Shown here: piece by piece, positions 60,691-64,000 of the stretch
How positions within the stretch are numbered: position 1 is the stretch's first letter
Layout of the letters: each line of letters opens with the position of its first letter
Assembly: GCA_965224095.1 (NCBI GenBank)
Contig: OZ245039.1
Coordinates: 3,286,001-3,350,000 of the forward strand
Reading direction: 5' to 3'
DNA length: 64,000 nt
From: JBPEWY01 sp965224095
GTDB lineage: Bacteria > Bacteroidota > Bacteroidia > Flavobacteriales > Flavobacteriaceae
Translations under genes and position numbers: made by a program
Notes under the pieces: model-generated
The model's database searches: none
Told to the model about the DNA's origin: nothing
Seen by the model: only the letters and a program-made list of their open reading frames with translations

Positions 60691-61563
60691 TTAATCAATT
60701 TTTACCCGGTTGAATATTTTTTTAAACCGTTGCGGTAGCTTGTCCTTTAACAGAATATTTTGCCCCGTGTAAGGGTGTATGAATTTCACGGAATAGGCAT
60801 GTAAATACAGTCCTTTGCCATTTAAAATCCGGTTTTCCATACCGTAATCCTTATCACCTAATATGGGATTTCCCATTCCGGATAAATGTAAACGCAATTG
60901 ATGCCTTCGCCCCGTTTTGGGCTGTAAACGTACCAGATTGAGTACACCAAATCTCCTGGAAGGTACCGAAGCCACTACGCAGTAATCAGATTGTGATTGC
61001 TTGCCGTCAATTTTTGAAGTTATCATCCCCTTATCTTTCATACTACCCACAGTAATGGCATAATAGGTTTTTTGAATTTCCTTGTTTTCAAACAGTTTGT
61101 TTAAGGCACGAATGCTATCCGAGGTTTTACCGCATAATAAAATACCGGTTGTGGCATAATCCAGGCGGTGAACCGGTTGAGGGATGGTAGCATCGGGAAG
61201 TGTACTTTCTTTGAGGTTTGTCACCAAAGCCTTGGCAATGGTTTTAAAACTATTCCCGCTTACCAGCATCCCGGCAGGTTTATGAATGGCAGCCAGATAT
61301 GGATCCTCAAATAAAACGGTGAGCGGTAAAATCAGTTTTTTTCCCGGATTAACTAACTCCGGAACGGACAGGCAAATAGATTCACCCCCATATATAAAAG
61401 TTGCGGAAGTGGCAATGACACCATCGACACGGATGTATCGTTTTTTCAGTGCCTTTTTTAATGCCGATTTGGTAAATGCCCTCTTAAAAATACCAACACC
61501 GTATTCCTGGAGCCGGATTGGCGTGTTACGAGTTGGAACGGTATGGGTTTCTGTGAGATGAAT
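60691..61563 (-). CDS. Second RluA-family pseudouridine synthase, no standard start codon (possible ATT start)
   Basis: The frame is open from a TAA at 61612-61614 but holds no ATG, GTG or TTG before 61269. Starting at 61269 would delete the S4 domain and the LFEDPYLAAIHKPAG strand that the fold needs. The sequence upstream is clearly family-like (TPIRLQEYGVGIFKRAFTKSALKK, RYIRVDGVIATSATFI), and starting at the ATT at 61563 gives a 290-residue protein with a natural N-terminus. The catalytic aspartate is in VHRLDYATTG (D135). Alternatives: a mutated start, another rare start codon, or reinitiation after the spondin gene 34 bases upstream. Confidence 0.75.
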   Translation of the reverse strand: MHLTETHTVPTRNTPIRLQEYGVGIFKRAFTKSALKKALKKRYIRVDGVIATSATFIYGGESICLSVPELVNPGKKLILPLTVLFEDPYLAAIHKPAGMLVSGNSFKTIAKALVTNLKESTLPDATIPQPVHRLDYATTGILLCGKTSDSIRALNKLFENKEIQKTYYAITVGSMKDKGMITSKIDGKQSQSDYCVVASVPSRRFGVLNLVRLQPKTGRRHQLRLHLSGMGNPILGDKDYGMENRILNGKGLYLHAYSVKFIHPYTGQNILLKDKLPQRFKKIFNRVKID

Positions 61564-61597
61564 ACTGTTTTCCGTATAGGTTATAAGCTGTGATGCA

Positions 61598-62323
61598 TTA
61601 TGGCAGTGCCGTTAAGATAATTTGCCCAACGGAACCCGGCCCTATGGCTTCTCCGCTTTCTTCGGTAATTAAATGGATGGTTTGTTGAGGTACCGATAGG
61701 GGTTCTCTGTCACAGCAATCTCCTACTAATACACTGTTATCTGAAAGTATTCCCGCATCGTGGGGATAGAGTTCCAACATAAGCTGAGGAATAAAATTTC
61801 CATCTTTGTCGAGCATTGAAAGGCTTTCCACACCAATAAACCAATCCGGACTCGGGCCTAACATTGACGCAAGGGTAATTAATGGATAGTTTCTATTTAC
61901 AATAACTTCAAAAGATAATTCCCCACAATTGGCATGGGTAATCTCGTCCGGACAAAACCAATGTCGTTCATCGATTAGATTTTCGGCATTTCCCTTATCA
62001 ATTTCAGCCTGAATTTCTGCAATTAAATCTGTGGTAACTCCGGTCACAGCCATCTGATCGATACCGGGTGATGCCAGCGTACCCACTTCCCAGAATTTTA
62101 TATTAGTATTATGAGTGGCACCGCCTATCCAGGAAAAATGAGCTGAGTGATCGGGCCATGCCGGACTGCTAGAATTCCAGGTAGGGCGTATTTCAACACG
62201 ATATTTTACAGTATTAACAGTTGGAGCATCAACCGGAGGCTCTTCAGAATTATTATTACAGGACGCAATAATTAGTAAGACAACTACCAGTAATGTTTTA
62301 ACGGGCTTTATTAGGATTTCCAT
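61598..62323 (-). CDS. Spondin-N domain lipoprotein
   Basis: 241 residues. Lipoprotein signal with lipobox LIIASC (C22). The rest is a single spondin_N domain: TVKYRVEIRPTWNSSSPAWPDHSAHFSWIGGATH, then LASPGIDQMAVTG and MLGPSPDWFIGVESLSMLDKDG. The fold binds phospholipid or partner proteins in animal spondins; its bacterial role is unknown. Surface or outer-membrane location expected. It precedes the RluA-like gene on the same strand. Confidence 0.9.
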   Translation of the reverse strand: MEILIKPVKTLLVVVLLIIASCNNNSEEPPVDAPTVNTVKYRVEIRPTWNSSSPAWPDHSAHFSWIGGATHNTNIKFWEVGTLASPGIDQMAVTGVTTDLIAEIQAEIDKGNAENLIDERHWFCPDEITHANCGELSFEVIVNRNYPLITLASMLGPSPDWFIGVESLSMLDKDGNFIPQLMLELYPHDAGILSDNSVLVGDCCDREPLSVPQQTIHLITEESGEAIGPGSVGQIILTALP

Positions 62324-62583
62324 TTACGCCTGCATACAAATAAGTTTAGTATTCGATTACTTAACAGAAAGTACATAGTACTTTTGCCAGTGTTAAAGAT
62401 AATTAATACTGATGAATTTGGAGCAGGATTTCAAGTATCCACGGGTTTGAAATTTATCATTTATGAAATGTTGTCTAACCAATTATATAAACACTGCCTT
62501 TGTTTTTTCAATACCCTTACTTCCCTTATACCGTCATCAACAATAATTATGAAAAGGCTTTAGGATGTATGCATTTTAGCTTT

Positions 62584-62591
62584 TATCTTTG
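62584..62591 (+). promoter_or_regulatory. -7 promoter element for yaaA (TATCTTTG)
   Basis: Exact TAnnTTTG match, 19 bases before the ATG at 62611. Confidence 0.55.
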
Positions 62592-62610
62592 AAGAAATAC
62601 TTAGCATATT

Positions 62611-63369
62611 ATGAAATTAGTTCTTTCACCGGCCAAGTCGCTTAATTATGAAAGCCCGCTTCCCACGGCACTTAACACCGAGGCCTGTTTTTTGGCAGAA
62701 GCAGAACGCCTTAACAGATTATTAAAGAAGAAATCGGCCCGAAGTCTGTCTAAACTAATGGGGATTTCCGCCAATCTGGGACAGTTAAACTATGAGCGTA
62801 ACCAGGAGTGGGCCCTGCCGTTTACATCGGAGAATGCGCGTCCGGCGGTGTATGCTTTTAGCGGTGATGTGTACAGAGGGTTAGACGTATATACACTTGC
62901 AGAAAAGAAGCTGGATAAGCTTCAGGAAACTGTGCGTATTATTTCCGGATTGTACGGGTTATTAAAGCCCTTAGATCTTATTCAACCGTATCGATTGGAA
63001 ATGGGAACTAAATTCCCCGTTGGGAAAAATAAGAACCTGTACGAATTCTGGAGAAAGAAGGTAACTGCCTCCCTGAATGACGAATTGGATGAAAATGAAG
63101 TATTTCTCAATCTGGCAAGCGCCGAGTATTTTAAGGCCATTGATACCAAAGCTTTAAAGGTACCCGTAGTTACGGCAACTTTTAAGGATCTGAAAAACGG
63201 GCAGTACAAAAGTATAATGACTTTTGCCAAACTGGCCAGAGGATATATGACGCGCTATGTAATTGATTCGGGAGCACAGACCGTTGAGGATCTAAAAGGT
63301 TTTAACTATGAAGGCTATGGCTATAGCGAGCCTATGTCTTCAGAGCACGAACTGGTATTTATTCGGTAA
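62611..63369 (+). CDS. yaaA: Peroxide stress protein YaaA
   Basis: 252 residues, full-length UPF0246/DUF328 family. Landmarks: MKLVLSPAKSLNYESPLPT, PAVYAFSGDVYRGLDVYTL, SGLYGLLKPLDLIQPYRLEMGTKF and VVTATFKDLKNGQYKSIMTFAKLARGYMTRY. In E. coli it lowers free iron and protects DNA from hydrogen peroxide. Upstream of a uracil-DNA-glycosylase-family gene, which may be a DNA-damage link. Confidence 0.96.
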   Translation: MKLVLSPAKSLNYESPLPTALNTEACFLAEAERLNRLLKKKSARSLSKLMGISANLGQLNYERNQEWALPFTSENARPAVYAFSGDVYRGLDVYTLAEKKLDKLQETVRIISGLYGLLKPLDLIQPYRLEMGTKFPVGKNKNLYEFWRKKVTASLNDELDENEVFLNLASAEYFKAIDTKALKVPVVTATFKDLKNGQYKSIMTFAKLARGYMTRYVIDSGAQTVEDLKGFNYEGYGYSEPMSSEHELVFIR

Positions 63370-63530
63370 AAACAGATTCCCGCTTCCGCAGGAAGAACCA
63401 TTTGAGATTTTGTTAACCGGCAGATGCCCATTTCTACAGAAATGACGGCTACGTATGATTTTATATTATCGCTTCACGGGACAGAGATACGTAAAATAAG
63501 TATATTAGGAATTCCCAATACGTTAAATTG

Positions 63531-64000
63531 ATGTTTAAACACCAACATCCATACCCTCCCTATATTCAGCAAAGCACTACCAAACTTATTGTGGGTACCT
63601 TACCGCCACCGCGCTTTACCACCGGAGAGCTTTTGGAAAAGGATGTGGATTTTTGTTACGGCAGTTATTACAATTCCTTATGGTTATATATAGATGCGAT
63701 TTTTAAACTGAATTTACGTTATGACAATTCGCAGGAAGCCATTAAACAACGAAAAAAATTTTTAACGGGGAGAGGCATAGGAGTTTGTGATATCGTGGAA
63801 AGTTGTATGCGAAAAAAGATAGATGCATCGGATCTTGGAATGGAACAGGTAGTGCTCAGGGATCTGATAGCCTATTTGAAGGTGTTCCCGGCCATTAAAA
63901 CTTTATTGTTTATAGGGGGAAGCAGTAAAAATGGGCCCGCATATTTTTTTAGAAGGCATTTAAGAGAATATGGACTCAGGTTAGAGCTGATTGAAAAGAC
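63531..64000 (+). CDS. Uracil-DNA-glycosylase-family protein (3' end outside the window)
   Basis: First 156 residues are present. ATG at 63531; the gene runs off the right edge. The N-terminal KLIVGTLPPPRFTTGELLEKDVDFCYGSYYNSLW pattern and the later ..LFIGGSSKNGPAYFFRRHLREYGL segment match the Bacteroidota family annotated as uracil-DNA glycosylase or DNA G/U mismatch-like. The catalytic details lie beyond what can be confirmed. It follows yaaA on the same strand, 160 bases away. Confidence 0.85.
   Translation, partial: MFKHQHPYPPYIQQSTTKLIVGTLPPPRFTTGELLEKDVDFCYGSYYNSLWLYIDAIFKLNLRYDNSQEAIKQRKKFLTGRGIGVCDIVESCMRKKIDASDLGMEQVVLRDLIAYLKVFPAIKTLLFIGGSSKNGPAYFFRRHLREYGLRLELIEK

Overview
The window looks like chromosomal DNA from a marine-type member of the Flavobacteriaceae (Bacteroidota). 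The evidence is: many starts preceded by the Bacteroidota -7 promoter element TAnnTTTG rather than a Shine-Dalgarno sequence; a secreted protein with a type IX secretion (T9SS) C-terminal sorting domain; lipoproteins and families typical of the phylum (DUF6702, DUF1573, hybrid two-component kinases with TPR sensors); and an AT-rich, gene-dense layout. I see no prophage, insertion sequence, CRISPR array or rRNA operon. There is one tRNA gene, tRNA-Gly(TCC).

Layout. 1-4 kb: 5' part of methionine aminopeptidase, a CoA-transferase, and a gpmI/thioredoxin-like lipoprotein pair. 4-6 kb: a looser region with an orphan terminator, a small gene split by a perfect A-AAA-AAG slippery heptamer (candidate programmed -1 frameshift), an ankyrin protein and a 57-residue membrane protein. 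6-16 kb: proteases and envelope genes (M48, Tat-exported M15, PepE, two paralogous CarboxypepD_reg proteins, DUF6702, M1, TatA, PAP2, S8). 16-26.6 kb: a long minus-strand block whose core is a kynurenine (tryptophan) degradation operon: kynureninase, kynurenine 3-monooxygenase, RidA-type 2-aminomuconate deaminase, aminomuconate-semialdehyde dehydrogenase, GNAT, atypical SDR, ACMS decarboxylase and a coupled seven-helix protein of unknown function. A peptide transporter and an O-methyltransferase follow. The 3-hydroxyanthranilate dioxygenase step is not encoded in the window.

26.6-45 kb: ferredoxin/CDGSH protein, Nif3, LpxK, hybrid histidine kinase, GAPDH, LipA, an Nramp-like transporter coupled to an ECF sigma factor, a separate ECF sigma/anti-sigma pair, MurB, an aminotransferase, a two-domain aspartyl protease with PDZ, DUF1573 and ValS. 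45-50 kb: a compact minus-strand operon rsfS-ftsH-LUD-cdsA-psd-ACBP, joining ribosome silencing, membrane proteolysis and phospholipid synthesis. 50-64 kb: BirA, SRPBCC, PyrE, NUDIX, M14 carboxypeptidase, a T9SS repeat protein, CoaD, Ddl, PASTA, two RluA-type pseudouridine synthases (one with no standard start codon), a spondin-domain lipoprotein, YaaA and a truncated uracil-DNA-glycosylase-family gene.

The best leads for new biology are the candidate frameshift gene at 4.6 kb, the unknown membrane protein fused into the kynurenine operon, the Nramp homologue that lacks the metal-binding motifs and is coupled to a sigma factor, and the 369-bp tandem repeats of the T9SS protein. All calls come from reading the sequence; no database search was run.
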